DNA from: Bacillota bacterium
GTDB lineage: Bacteria; Bacillota; Clostridia; Acetivibrionales; JANLFN01
Length of the DNA stretch: 64,000 nucleotides
Direction: 5' to 3'
NCBI GenBank assembly: GCA_023397675.1
Contig: JAEWTV010000091.1
Span: forward strand, 1-64,000
Positions 17,886 through 26,320 of the stretch are shown piece by piece (the first letter of the stretch is position 1; the number at the start of each line of letters is the position of its first letter). The translations under genes and the position numbers were made by a program. The notes beneath the pieces are model-generated. The model made no database searches. It was not told the origin of the DNA and saw only the letters and a program-made list of their open reading frames with translations.

Positions 17886-19871
17886 TCATGTTTTACAAGC
17901 TGTTAAGCCTGCAGTATCAATTATTAAACTTATGTCTCCATCCCCTAGAAGGGTGCACCCCGCCAACCCCCTAACTTTTTTTATATATTTGGGGAGAGCC
18001 TTGACAACAGCCTGCTGCTCTCCTAATAATTCATCTGCAAAAACACAAACTATACTCCCGTCATTTTCTAGCATAAGGATAATGCCTTCCTCAATGCCCA
18101 TTACTCCTGAGTCAACCGTGAAATAATCCCTTAATCTGATTATGGGATAGCATTCTCCCCTTACAATTAGCATTTCGCTCCCGTCAAGGCCGTTAATGAC
18201 ATCCTTTTCATGCACTTTGAAGGATTCCTTGATGGAGTTGATAGGAATTGTAAATCTGGAATTACCGACTTTTACAGTCATACCTTCTATAATCGCAAGT
18301 GTAAGAGGAATTTTAAGAATTATGGATGTGCCTGAACCTTCAGTACTTTCAACTGAAACCATGCCGCCAATTTCCTGTATGTTCCGTGTAACCACATCCA
18401 TACCTACGCCTCTGCCAGAAAACTCCGATACTTGTTCTTTGGTCGAAAAGCCCGGAAGAAAAATAAGAGAATATATTTCCTTTTCACTCATTTCCGACTC
18501 AGGTTTTTTTAAAAGATTATTTTTCACAGCACGCTGCAATATTTTATCCTTATTAAGGCCTTTTCCATTGTCCCTCACTATTATAAGTACATCACCACCA
18601 GCATTTTTAGCTTCAAGGGTTACCTTTGGAGGGTCATTTTTATTGTTTTGAATTCTTTCCTCTTTGGACTCAATACCATGATCTATTGCATTTCTGACAA
18701 GGTGCATTATAGGGTCTGAAATATGGTCAATTATATTTTTATCTACTTCCGTATCTTCACCGATAATTTCAAGAATAACCTCCTTATCAAGCTTCCTGGA
18801 CATATCACGGATTACTCTGTTCATTTTCTGGAAAGTAGTAGCTAAAGGTACCATACGGATTGACATCGCGATATCCCGAAGCTCACTTGTTATCTTTGCA
18901 AGCTGACGAGCGGATTTACGGAAGTTTTCCAGTTCGAGACCATTAAGATCAGGGTTTTGGATAACCATTGACTGTGAGATTACCAATTCTCCTACAAGAT
19001 CCATTAGTTTATCCAGTTTTGAAACATTTACGCTTATAATGCTTTGGTGGGCTGCAGTTGAATCCTTGGAAGGGACTTTTTGCTTATCTGCAGGTAAAGG
19101 GGTGTTGTCAATGCTTTGCAGTTCTTGTGGAATACTGTTATCACTAATAATTCTTGGCTGAATAGTTTTACTTTCAGCATTTTTCTCAGATACTTCAAGA
19201 TCTCTCAAAAAGATTGTTTGCTGAAGAATTTCATTTATCTCTTCAATGTTTTTCTGAGTTTTAAAAACCATTTTAAAACCGCTTTTTCTGATAATTTCAG
19301 AACTTACATCATTCTCAAGTATATCCTCGGGAGTAAACGCAAGTTGCTCAACAAAATCCTTGATGCTGTTGATTACAGAAAAGGCTCTGATATTTTCCAT
19401 TTCGCAGCCTTCTTCAAAGAAGATAACTGCTTCCAATGTTTTTAAATCTTCCTTAATATCAAATCCTTTTAAAGCATTAAGGAAACTCTTGATCTTTTGA
19501 GAAAGATATGTGATATCCGCATTAATATCCTCATTGTTCTTGATTTTTTCAATTTCAGATTTAATAAAGTCGATACCTTCAAATATCAAATCAGATAGTA
19601 TGGGAAAATCAATTTTTTGGGGTTTTTCTTCTCTTATAAAAAAGAACAGGTCTTCAATTGAATGAGAAACAGCAGATATGCTACTAAAGGTCATCATTGC
19701 AGACGAGCCTTTTATTGTATGCATTACCCTGAATATTTCATTAATAGACGTGTCGGAGTATTTTTGTTCTTTTTCACTTGTCAAAAGAATGTTTTCAAGC
19801 TGTTCAATAAGCTGCAAGGATTCATAAAGGAACATCTCAAGCAATGATTCATTGATATTTTTTTCGGACAT
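17886..19871 (-). CDS. cheA: Chemotaxis histidine kinase CheA
   Basis: This 661-residue protein has an Hpt domain at the N-terminus (RVMHTIKGSSAMM with the phosphorylated His). A poorly conserved P2-like region (about 130-260) and a short linker follow. Then come the dimerisation helices (KLDKLMDLVGELVISQSM), a HATPase_c domain (HLVRNAIDHGIE, VRDNGKGL, GFSTKEQVSEFSGRGVGMDVV) and a C-terminal CheW-like domain (about 520-655). The ATG at 19871 has GAGGGTG upstream; an earlier in-frame ATG overlaps cheY. It is predicted to phosphorylate the adjacent CheY. Confidence 0.95.
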   Translation of the reverse strand: MSEKNINESLLEMFLYESLQLIEQLENILLTSEKEQKYSDTSINEIFRVMHTIKGSSAMMTFSSISAVSHSIEDLFFFIREEKPQKIDFPILSDLIFEGIDFIKSEIEKIKNNEDINADITYLSQKIKSFLNALKGFDIKEDLKTLEAVIFFEEGCEMENIRAFSVINSIKDFVEQLAFTPEDILENDVSSEIIRKSGFKMVFKTQKNIEEINEILQQTIFLRDLEVSEKNAESKTIQPRIISDNSIPQELQSIDNTPLPADKQKVPSKDSTAAHQSIISVNVSKLDKLMDLVGELVISQSMVIQNPDLNGLELENFRKSARQLAKITSELRDIAMSIRMVPLATTFQKMNRVIRDMSRKLDKEVILEIIGEDTEVDKNIIDHISDPIMHLVRNAIDHGIESKEERIQNNKNDPPKVTLEAKNAGGDVLIIVRDNGKGLNKDKILQRAVKNNLLKKPESEMSEKEIYSLIFLPGFSTKEQVSEFSGRGVGMDVVTRNIQEIGGMVSVESTEGSGTSIILKIPLTLAIIEGMTVKVGNSRFTIPINSIKESFKVHEKDVINGLDGSEMLIVRGECYPIIRLRDYFTVDSGVMGIEEGIILMLENDGSIVCVFADELLGEQQAVVKALPKYIKKVRGLAGCTLLGDGDISLIIDTAGLTACKT

Positions 19872-19897
19872 GACGTCACCCTCTTTTGTAAAATGCA

Positions 19898-20260
19898 TTA
19901 AACTCCTAAGATTTTATTTAAGGTTTCAATCACATGGTTTTCTTTAAAGGGCTTTACTATAAAGGTCTTGGCACCTAATAAAACAGCCTCTCTGACATAA
20001 CTCTCCTGCCCCAGTGCAGAAATCATTACTACCTTTGCCGAAGGATCCATCTTCCTGATTTCCTTTAAAGCATCAATACCACTCATTTCCGGCATTGTAA
20101 TATCCATGGTGACAATATCCGGCTTTTCCTCCTCATATTTTTTAACCCCGGTAGCACCATTGTCTGCTTCCCCTGCAACAACATAGCCGTTTTTCTCAAG
20201 CATAAGCTTCAAAGTGTGCCTCATAAAAGCTGCATCATCGACAATCAGGACCTTTTTCAA
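19898..20260 (-). CDS. cheY: Chemotaxis response regulator CheY
   Basis: This single REC domain of 120 residues has acidic-pocket residues VDDAAFMR, phospho-acceptor Asp in IVTMDITMP, and the conserved Ser/Lys (MISALGQ, IVKPF). The start is TTG with GGAGGGGG upstream. It is the first gene of the operon, so it may act on the flagellar switch or on the HD-GYP protein at the operon's end. Its sequence is close to the REC part of the REC-STAS protein at 44148-44900 (both read SALGQ and KPF). Confidence 0.93.
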   Translation of the reverse strand: MKKVLIVDDAAFMRHTLKLMLEKNGYVVAGEADNGATGVKKYEEEKPDIVTMDITMPEMSGIDALKEIRKMDPSAKVVMISALGQESYVREAVLLGAKTFIVKPFKENHVIETLNKILGV

Positions 20261-20318
20261 TGCAATTCCCCCTCCTTGGAAGTCTTTTTAATGGTAGAAC
20301 CATAATTTCCTAAGCATT

Positions 20319-20351
20319 ATAAAAAAGCAGGCAAATCTTTTTGCCTACTTT
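20319..20351 (-). terminator. Strong terminator between a small ORF and cheY
   Basis: On the minus strand AAAGTAGGCAAA pairs with TTTGCCTGCTTT (12 bp, one wobble, 4-nt loop) and runs into TTTTTT. It overlaps the stop codon of the 41-codon ORF and sits 59 bp before cheY. It must be read through, or a separate promoter must lie between it and cheY. Confidence 0.8.
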
Positions 20352-20475
20352 AAGTAAATGCAGAAAAAGAACCTACAAAGTACTTTACCAAAGGCAATAA
20401 AACAAACATCAAAACAAACATCCCTGCAAAGATATATAAACCTTTTAATTGAGATACGTTAATGCTATTTGCCAA
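20350..20475 (-). CDS. Small hydrophobic membrane peptide (41 aa), candidate
   Basis: The frame runs TTG (20475) to TAA (20350-20352) with AGGA 4 nt upstream. The product begins MANSINVSQLKG, then a single helix (about 13-35, YIFAGMFVLMFVLLPLVKYF), then a short polar tail. The stop codon is immediately followed by a strong terminator, as expected of a genuine monocistronic mini-gene or a leader peptide. No family is recognised. The TTG start is inferred; no ATG/GTG alternative gives a full helix. Confidence 0.5.
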   Translation of the reverse strand: MANSINVSQLKGLYIFAGMFVLMFVLLPLVKYFVGSFSAFT

Positions 20476-20640
20476 GCGTTCCTATGTACTGCATACATAT
20501 TCTTAATTATTAAAAATGTTTTTTGGAAAATTAATAGTCGTATGATTGAATATTTTAACTAGTAGCAAGTTATTATTAATGAATAAATTAGCAAATTATG
20601 TACTAATTACATTGATTTTGTAGATTTCTAGTTTTTATTA

Positions 20641-20719
20641 TATATTGTTAAATATAACCATAACAATATATCTAAACATTTGTCACTGCTTTGTCATTGA
20701 CAATTCATATTCTTTGTCA
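20641..20719. promoter_or_regulatory. Operator-like inverted and direct repeats upstream of the HTH gene
   Basis: A perfect 10-bp inverted repeat TATATTGTTA / TAACAATATA (20641-20650, 20661-20670) is followed by three direct copies of TTTGTCA at 20679, 20690 and 20713, spaced 11 and 23 bp, close to whole helical turns. The middle copy is part of TTGTCATTGACAA. The cluster lies in the divergent spacer between the che mini-gene and the HTH gene. The rest of the spacer is AT-rich and featureless. Confidence 0.45.
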
Positions 20720-20792
20720 TAGAAACATTTACAAAAAGTCATTCTAATGTAAAATATAATATATAAAAAAATTGTCGAAAGAAGATACATTG

Positions 20793-22460
20793 ATGAAAAT
20801 ACAGAAGACGTTCGGGGATTGTCTGAGTTTATTTCTTAAAACGCTTAATATCAGCAGCAGCCGGCTTGCAAAGGGTATTAACGTAGATGCATCTCTTATA
20901 AATAGGTGGCTTCACGGAAAAAGAATACCATCTTATCATACCGACTATATTGAGAGTATTTCGGAGTATCTTTCACATTGTATAATCAACACTTACCAAA
21001 AACATAATCTCGATGAAGCAATTAAAAACATATGCGGTACAAATGATCTATGGTTCAGTGATACTGATTTCAAATATAAAATCAAGACAATACTTCATGA
21101 ATCTCAGGGCTATTCAATAGAAGAGTCTAAAAATAAATTGCCTGATATAAATAACAGCATTAAAATACTTGATGAAAACGAGCCAATAGATACTTCTAAA
21201 TATGAAACTCCCTCATGCAATAGTTTTACAGTGGTTGGAAGAGAAAGTGCGCTTGAACACGCTGTCAAATTTCTTGAAATAGCTGCAGACAGTTCTAACG
21301 GAAGCAACAGTGTTATATATGTCTGCCTTAATAACATGAAATCACAGTATAATGATTTTAGTTTTAATAAATGTCTCGTAAAATCAAAAAATTATTTGCT
21401 TAATACTTTGAACAGTAATTATAGAATTCAATTTCTAATAAAACCAAATAAAAACAATCCTACAGCACAAGCTATAATTAATTTTTGGCAGTCATTCATT
21501 GATTCGGGCAAAGTTGCTTTGAATTATTATAAAAACTATAGCTATCTTGATTATGGAAATGAAATCCTTGTCGTACCGGGGGTAGGAGTAATTTTAGGCT
21601 TGATGAACAAAGACTGCAGCTCAGGTTGTTACATTGTAAGCTATTGCAGTGATGTTACAGCCTTTGAAAATCATATGGCATCAGTTGTATCAGATCTAAC
21701 CCAGCCTTTATTGACTATTTACCGCGAAAGTAACAGTATCCAATACTATAAACATCTTTTATCAAATAAGATTGGTCCTGGCAACAGATACCTTCTTACA
21801 GAGATGTCAAGTATTTTACTGTTGCCTGAAAGGATATTAAAACAGCTACTTGAGCAGGAGAGAAGCGGTAAAAAAATATATTATATATATAAGGATTATT
21901 TAAAGTACATTGAGGTTTTTAAAACAAATCTCAACCTATATAAATGTACGGATATTTATTATATTGATACTTTTTTCAGCCTTATAATGGAAAGGAAACT
22001 AATTCTACATGGGCCTAGTGGCGTAACGGTTTTGGACGTCAATACACAGGATATAATAAGTTTGCTTGAAAACTTCGTTTATTTGCTTGAAAACTATAAC
22101 AACTATAATATATCACTTATTAATAGGCATTTTTTACCAGGCAGCTTTCCCTATACCTATTTGTATATCAAGGAAGGTCAATCTGCTATCATTGGCCTAA
22201 AGAACGAAAAAGGCAAAGCTCCTTATTACTTATCGGTTGATGAACCATCCGTTGTTGATTTATATACCCAAGACTTTTTAAGATTGCAGGAGAATGTTCC
22301 TCCTTTCTACAAGAGTAAAGCAGAGGTAATCAAATTATTCAGAAGTCATATTGAAGAGATTGAACGACGGGAAAGCAAGCTCAATTTGTTCAAAACAAAT
22401 AAAAAATCATGTTCTGAGGTATTTACACCTTCTGAACATGATTTTATAAACAATATTTAA
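20793..22460 (+). CDS. Unidentified 555-aa protein with N-terminal XRE-like HTH
   Basis: I do not recognise the full-length family. Residues about 8-55 (FLKTLNISSSRLAKGINVDASLINRWLHGKRIP) look like a lambda-repressor/XRE helix-turn-helix. The remaining 500 residues are soluble, with no signal peptide, membrane helix or known enzymatic motif, and are rich in Tyr, Asn and Ser. The ATG at 20793 is preferred over a TTG at 20772 because GAAAGAAG lies about 8 nt upstream. It stands alone between the chemotaxis operon and recR. It could be a large transcription factor with a ligand domain. The repeats in its promoter suggest self-regulation. Confidence 0.55.
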   Translation: MKIQKTFGDCLSLFLKTLNISSSRLAKGINVDASLINRWLHGKRIPSYHTDYIESISEYLSHCIINTYQKHNLDEAIKNICGTNDLWFSDTDFKYKIKTILHESQGYSIEESKNKLPDINNSIKILDENEPIDTSKYETPSCNSFTVVGRESALEHAVKFLEIAADSSNGSNSVIYVCLNNMKSQYNDFSFNKCLVKSKNYLLNTLNSNYRIQFLIKPNKNNPTAQAIINFWQSFIDSGKVALNYYKNYSYLDYGNEILVVPGVGVILGLMNKDCSSGCYIVSYCSDVTAFENHMASVVSDLTQPLLTIYRESNSIQYYKHLLSNKIGPGNRYLLTEMSSILLLPERILKQLLEQERSGKKIYYIYKDYLKYIEVFKTNLNLYKCTDIYYIDTFFSLIMERKLILHGPSGVTVLDVNTQDIISLLENFVYLLENYNNYNISLINRHFLPGSFPYTYLYIKEGQSAIIGLKNEKGKAPYYLSVDEPSVVDLYTQDFLRLQENVPPFYKSKAEVIKLFRSHIEEIERRESKLNLFKTNKKSCSEVFTPSEHDFINNI

Positions 22461-22463
22461 TTC

Positions 22464-23063
22464 TTATATTTCACGCCTTCCCTCAAGAGCCTTTGCAAGT
22501 GTTACCTCATCGGCATATTCAATATCACCGCCTATAGGTATTCCGTGGGCTATACGAGTAGCTTTTATTCCAAGCGGTTTAAGAAGCCTTGAAATATACA
22601 TAGCCGTGGCTTCACCCTCTATATTGGGGTTGGTTGCCAGTATTACTTCCTTTATATCACCGTCTCTTACCCTTAACAGCAGCTCCTTAATCTTGATATC
22701 TTCCGGGCCGCGGCCTTCCATCGGTGAAATTGTTCCATGGAGTACATGATACAAGCCCTTGAACTCCCTGATCCTTTCCATGGCTGCAACATCCCTTGGA
22801 TCTTCAACAACGCAAATTACCGAGTGTTCTCTGGAGTTTCCGCTGCAAATTATACATGGATCAACATCCGTTAAGTTGCTGCATATTGAACAAAACCTGG
22901 TTTTTTGCTTAGCTTGAACAATAGCATTAGCGAGCCCCTGAGCCTTTTCATCCGTAAGATTAAGTACATGGAATGCAAGCCTTTGCGCAGTTTTATGTCC
23001 AATACCGGGAAGCTTTTCGAATTCTTCTATCAATCTTGCTACAGGAGCAACATAAAATGTCAT
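22464..23063 (-). CDS. recR: Recombination protein RecR
   Basis: This 199-residue recombination mediator loads RecA at gaps with RecO/RecF. It has an N-terminal HhH segment ([17 protein letters not shown]), a four-Cys zinc finger (CSIC…CIIC) and a Toprim domain ([16 protein letters not shown]…[14 protein letters not shown]). Its stop lies 3 bp from the stop of the convergent HTH gene. It is the last gene of the SRP RNA-dnaX-ybaB-recR cluster, separated from ybaB by a 419-bp repeat-filled spacer. Confidence 0.96.
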   Translation of the reverse strand: MTFYVAPVARLIEEFEKLPGIGHKTAQRLAFHVLNLTDEKAQGLANAIVQAKQKTRFCSICSNLTDVDPCIICSGNSREHSVICVVEDPRDVAAMERIREFKGLYHVLHGTISPMEGRGPEDIKIKELLLRVRDGDIKEVILATNPNIEGEATAMYISRLLKPLGIKATRIAHGIPIGGDIEYADEVTLAKALEGRREI

Positions 23064-23482
23064 AAAAACCTCGGTTAATTGAGAATTGATAATTGAGAAT
23101 TGAGAATCGAGAATGCTCCAATTGCCATTTACATCTCAATTCCAATTAATTTTTCTCTTACTGTTAAGCACTATTAATTATCTATTAGATATCACTTATT
23201 ATTGCCGTTAACTGTAAATTGTACATTGTAAACTGTACACTGGTTTTGCCCTTAACTGTCCTTTTGTCCTCTTGTCAACTGCACTTCCCCCGTGGGTTAA
23301 AACCCACGGCTATCAAAACCAAGTCGGTTCCACCGACTATAAACAGCTTAAGCCTGATCTTTCTTTTAACTATGATCTATAATCTATAATCTATACACTG
23401 CCTTTTGCCTTTATCTGTACACTGTACATTGTAAATTGTACACTTGTTTTTAACTGTCATCTCGTCCTCTGTCAACCGTAAA
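23064..23482. repeat. Repeat-mosaic spacer between ybaB and recR
   Basis: No gene was found. The spacer holds a 7-bp tandem repeat AATTGAG x5 (23077-23111, two units imperfect) and a second exact 7-bp tandem ATCTATA x3 (23375-23395). Two related blocks (23211-23284 and 23415-23483) share TGTACATTGTAAA and similar 'ttaactgtc…gtcctctgtcaac' strings, and they flank a double hairpin. The structure suggests accumulation of short mobile or slippage repeats inside an otherwise conserved operon. Confidence 0.7.
23290..23338. repeat. Double-hairpin palindromic element
   Basis: CCGTGGGTT/AACCCACGG (23290-23309) and AGTCGGT/ACCGACT (23322-23338) are two perfect GC-rich stems 12 bp apart in an AT-rich spacer. 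This is the layout of REP/MITE-like intergenic palindromes, such as those moved by IS200/IS605-type transposases. No such transposase is in the window. Confidence 0.6.
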
Positions 23483-23827
23483 CTAGAATAACCCCGGCAT
23501 TCCGCCAAGTCCGCCTGTAAGCTTACCCATTTCACTGTTTACCATCTCATCAGCTTTTCTTATTGCTTCATTTACAGCAGCAAGTATAAGGTCCTGCAAC
23601 ATTTCAACATCATCAGGATCAACTACTTCTGGTTTTATAGTTATTGACTGAAGTTCCTTCTTACCCGATACTACAACAGTAATTGCTCCGCCGCCCGCTG
23701 TAGTTTCTATAGTCCTTTCCTGGAGCTCCTCCTGAAGTTTTGTCATATCCTGCTGCATTTTTTGCGCCTGCTTTATCAAATTTCCCATGTTACCCCCGCC
23801 AAAACCGGGGAATCCGCCTTTACCCAT
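23483..23827 (-). CDS. ybaB: YbaB/EbfC nucleoid-associated protein
   Basis: This 114-residue small DNA-binding protein has a Gly/Phe-rich N-terminus ([15 protein letters not shown]), a helical stretch ([18 protein letters not shown]) and the family core ([21 protein letters not shown]). It forms dimeric 'tweezers' on DNA. GGAGG lies upstream of the ATG. The ybaB-recR linkage next to dnaX is conserved across bacteria. Confidence 0.93.
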   Translation of the reverse strand: MGKGGFPGFGGGNMGNLIKQAQKMQQDMTKLQEELQERTIETTAGGGAITVVVSGKKELQSITIKPEVVDPDDVEMLQDLILAAVNEAIRKADEMVNSEMGKLTGGLGGMPGLF

Positions 23828-23873
23828 AATTATATCCTCCTGTCATAATTAACGTTATTTTTATCTTAACTAT

Positions 23874-23960
23874 ATAGGATGAAGTAAATATCTTATACTT
23901 TATTTGCATTTCTAAAGCCAAATGCAAATGGATATCAAATCAGAATTTACTTTATCCTAT
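23874..23960. repeat. Cruciform-type palindrome 1
   Basis: Outer arms of 16 bp (23874-23889 and 23945-23960, one mismatch) enclose an inner perfect 10-bp stem ATTTGCATTT/AAATGCAAAT (23902-23911, 23920-23929). The 87-bp unit could fold into one long hairpin in DNA or RNA. Confidence 0.65.
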
Positions 23961-23970
23961 TACAGATGTA

Positions 23971-24053
23971 ATAAGTTGAATTAAAATCATTTATCATACC
24001 ATTATGGCCGGCACTAAGGACATGATGCATATTGAATATTTAATTCAACTTAT
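23971..24053. repeat. Cruciform-type palindrome 2
   Basis: Perfect 15-bp arms ATAAGTTGAATTAAA (23971-23985) and TTTAATTCAACTTAT (24039-24053) enclose 53 bp that include GGCCGGC. It starts 10 bp after palindrome 1. Together they fill most of the 303-bp dnaX-ybaB spacer, where no gene was found. Confidence 0.65.
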
Positions 24054-24130
24054 ATAATTGATTTACCTGCTTATTATACAGTAATACTCAAGCAATATAC
24101 AATACTTTACAACCAGGTGCATACTTTAGT

Positions 24131-25780
24131 TTATTCGTCTACTACATCAAAAGGTACATTAAGCCTTTCCGCAATGTCCCGTCCTTTTTTTATAAGCTCA
24201 TCCTTTTCAGTATCTTCCTCTTTTTTCACAACAGTATCCCCGTCCTCAAGGATTTTAACCTTTATGCTTCTGCCCAGTTCCTTTGACAGCATCTCTTCCA
24301 GCAGGCTTAGATTTTCAGGCTTTGATGCAATAAGTTTATTGAAACCGCCTGCACCCCCAAAATCAATACCCACCTTGTTTCCCGAAAGTTCTACTGCCTT
24401 TGTACCCTCAAGATTAGAATACAGCATCATTTTACCGTTACCTTTTAAAGCAGTAAGGACATCGTTCCACTCCTCCAGACCGTTCACCGGCTGTTTTGAT
24501 TCCTTCTGTGGTTTATTTTCAGACTTCTGTGTGGTTTCCCTTTGCGGAACTTCAGCTGACCTTACTTCAGGTGCAGCTTCCTTCCTGACCTGTGACGTCG
24601 GGTTGGAAGATGAACTCCCAGGTACTATCTGTGCACCGTCCAGCTTCCTCTCAAGCATCTCTACTCTTTTTTGCAGATCATCACCAGAACTGAAAATGCC
24701 TTCACATAGTTTCAGAAGCGACACTTCAAGTATTACTCTTGGGTGCTCAGCCCATTTAAGGGATGCTGCAAGCGAAGACAATTCCTTGATTATACTTATA
24801 ACCTGGTCTCTTTGGTAACGGCTGCTTTGTATTTTTACAGCTTCCAGCCTTTCACCCGACAAATCAAGTACTTTGGACGGATCGTCCGTCATGCTGCATA
24901 TCAGTATATTCCTGTAATAAAGGACTACATCGGATACAAAATTAGGTATATCCTTTCCTTCGGTAACTAGCTCCCCTACAAGCTTCAAAACTCCGCTGAC
25001 ATCCCTGGCAGCAACAGCATCTACAATTGCTGAAACAAAAGCCTCATTGGCTACCCCTGTAACAGTCAGTACATCGTCATAGGTTATTTCATTTTTACCT
25101 ATGGAAATACACTGGTCAAGTATACTTATTGCATCCCTCAGCGCACCGTCCGACATGCCTGCAATAAGTCTCGCTGCATCTTCAGAAAGCTTGGTGCCGC
25201 TGTCCTTTGCAATCCTGTCCAGCCTTGCAGCAATGCTTTCTTTTGTAATCCTTCTGAAGTCGAATCTTTGGCATCTGGAAAGTATTGTCGCCGGCAGTTT
25301 GTGAGGCTCGGTAGTAGCAAGTATAAATACAACATGTGAAGGGGGTTCCTCAAGTGTTTTTAACAACGCATTAAATGCTCCTGTTGAAAGCATATGCACT
25401 TCATCTATGATATACACCTTATACCTTGATCTTGAGGGTGTATAAACAACCTCATCGCGTATTTCCCTTATATTATCCACACTATTGTTTGAAGCAGCAT
25501 CTATTTCTATAACATCAAGAATAGTTCCCGACAAAATCTCCCTGCAAATCTCACATTCGTTGCATGGGTCTCCATCCTTTGGAGAAAGGCAGTTTATAGC
25601 TCTGGCAAATATTTTAGCCATTGTAGTTTTACCTGTTCCACGTGTTCCGCAGAAAAGATATGCATGACCTATACGGTCCTTTGTAATGCTGTTTTTAAGA
25701 GTATTTACAACATGCTCCTGCTCCACAACATCTTCAAAGACCAAAGGCCTCCATTTCCTGTAAAGTGCAATATATGACAT
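24131..25780 (-). CDS. dnaX: DNA polymerase III subunit gamma/tau
   Basis: This 549-residue clamp-loader ATPase has Walker A GTRGTGKTTMAKIF and a zinc finger with CLSPKDGDPCNECEIC. It also has Walker B (VYIIDEVHML) and sensor segments (LKTLEEPPSHVVFILATTE). Then come a collar domain (to about 360), a Lys/Gln/Ser-rich linker (about 375-425) and a C-terminal tau-like domain. No slippery frameshift heptamer was noticed. It lies directly downstream of the SRP RNA. Confidence 0.95.
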   Translation of the reverse strand: MSYIALYRKWRPLVFEDVVEQEHVVNTLKNSITKDRIGHAYLFCGTRGTGKTTMAKIFARAINCLSPKDGDPCNECEICREILSGTILDVIEIDAASNNSVDNIREIRDEVVYTPSRSRYKVYIIDEVHMLSTGAFNALLKTLEEPPSHVVFILATTEPHKLPATILSRCQRFDFRRITKESIAARLDRIAKDSGTKLSEDAARLIAGMSDGALRDAISILDQCISIGKNEITYDDVLTVTGVANEAFVSAIVDAVAARDVSGVLKLVGELVTEGKDIPNFVSDVVLYYRNILICSMTDDPSKVLDLSGERLEAVKIQSSRYQRDQVISIIKELSSLAASLKWAEHPRVILEVSLLKLCEGIFSSGDDLQKRVEMLERKLDGAQIVPGSSSSNPTSQVRKEAAPEVRSAEVPQRETTQKSENKPQKESKQPVNGLEEWNDVLTALKGNGKMMLYSNLEGTKAVELSGNKVGIDFGGAGGFNKLIASKPENLSLLEEMLSKELGRSIKVKILEDGDTVVKKEEDTEKDELIKKGRDIAERLNVPFDVVDE

Positions 25781-25889
25781 AATTCCTCCCGTGGAATTTT
25801 GATTGCCGTACTTATAAGACCAACATCCTTATTATATCAAAACAGAGATTCCAATAAAATAACCCGGAACAGTTTTAGAAAGAAAGGTA

Positions 25890-25917
25890 CAAAAAAAGCA
25901 GGTTCAATACCTGCTTA
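25890..25917 (-). terminator. Terminator of the SRP RNA
   Basis: On the minus strand AAGCAGGT pairs with ACCTGCTT around a 5-nt loop and is followed by TTTTTTTG. It lies 22 nt past the mature SRP RNA end and 110 bp before dnaX. Confidence 0.85.
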
Positions 25918-25938
25918 TCCTGCGTAAATATTTTAATT

Positions 25939-26207
25939 GGCCGTGCACCTGTCATTGTCTTATTTCTACAAGCGTTATCCTTGCAGTTACCTCTAACCAG
26001 GCATTCCTACGGCACACGAAAGTGCCCGCTTACCGCTGCTTCCTTCCGAACCTGACGGGGTTCACAGGTTTCCGTTGCGTAAGACCCGATTTTCATTGAT
26101 ACTTACAAAAAGCAGACCTTACAAAAAATAAGCCTGCGACAGGAGTTCAGCCCTGCTATAGCGGATTGCAGGTACAGGGCACCGCTACCTCCCCGCTTAG
26201 CACGACC
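25939..26207 (-). ncRNA. ffs: Signal recognition particle RNA, large type
   Basis: The minus strand contains the universal SRP core GTCAGGTTCGGAAGGAAGCA (helix 8), preceded by TGTGAACCCC. The two ends pair (GGTCGTGC with GCACGGCC), defining a molecule of about 269 nt. Its 5' half (GCGGGGAGGTAGCGG…) can form the Alu-like domain of the long Bacillus/Clostridium type. Ends are inferred from terminal pairing. It is followed by a terminator and lies upstream of dnaX, a conserved Firmicutes order. Confidence 0.95.
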
Positions 26208-26240
26208 AAATCTTTTAACTTACTTAAGACGTACTTCAAT

Positions 26241-26269
26241 ATTATACTCAAAACCAGCCAACATATCAA
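26241..26269 (-). promoter_or_regulatory. Promoter of the SRP RNA
   Basis: On the minus strand TTGATA, 17 bp, TATAAT. Start would be about 26234, leaving a 5' extension of roughly 27 nt to be trimmed before the mature end. Confidence 0.75.
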
Positions 26270-26320
26270 TATAATTGTTCTCAAAGGGAAAATATACATG
26301 TACAACGGTTTTATAGACAG

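Noticed and set aside
23077..23111. Possible CRISPR array
   Set aside because: Units are 7 bp with no spacers; it is a simple tandem repeat. No CRISPR-like array was found anywhere in the window.
24117..24818. Long plus-strand frame (233 codons) antisense to dnaX
   Set aside because: Ser/Phe-rich composition typical of an antisense shadow, no ribosome site, and dnaX on the other strand is certain.
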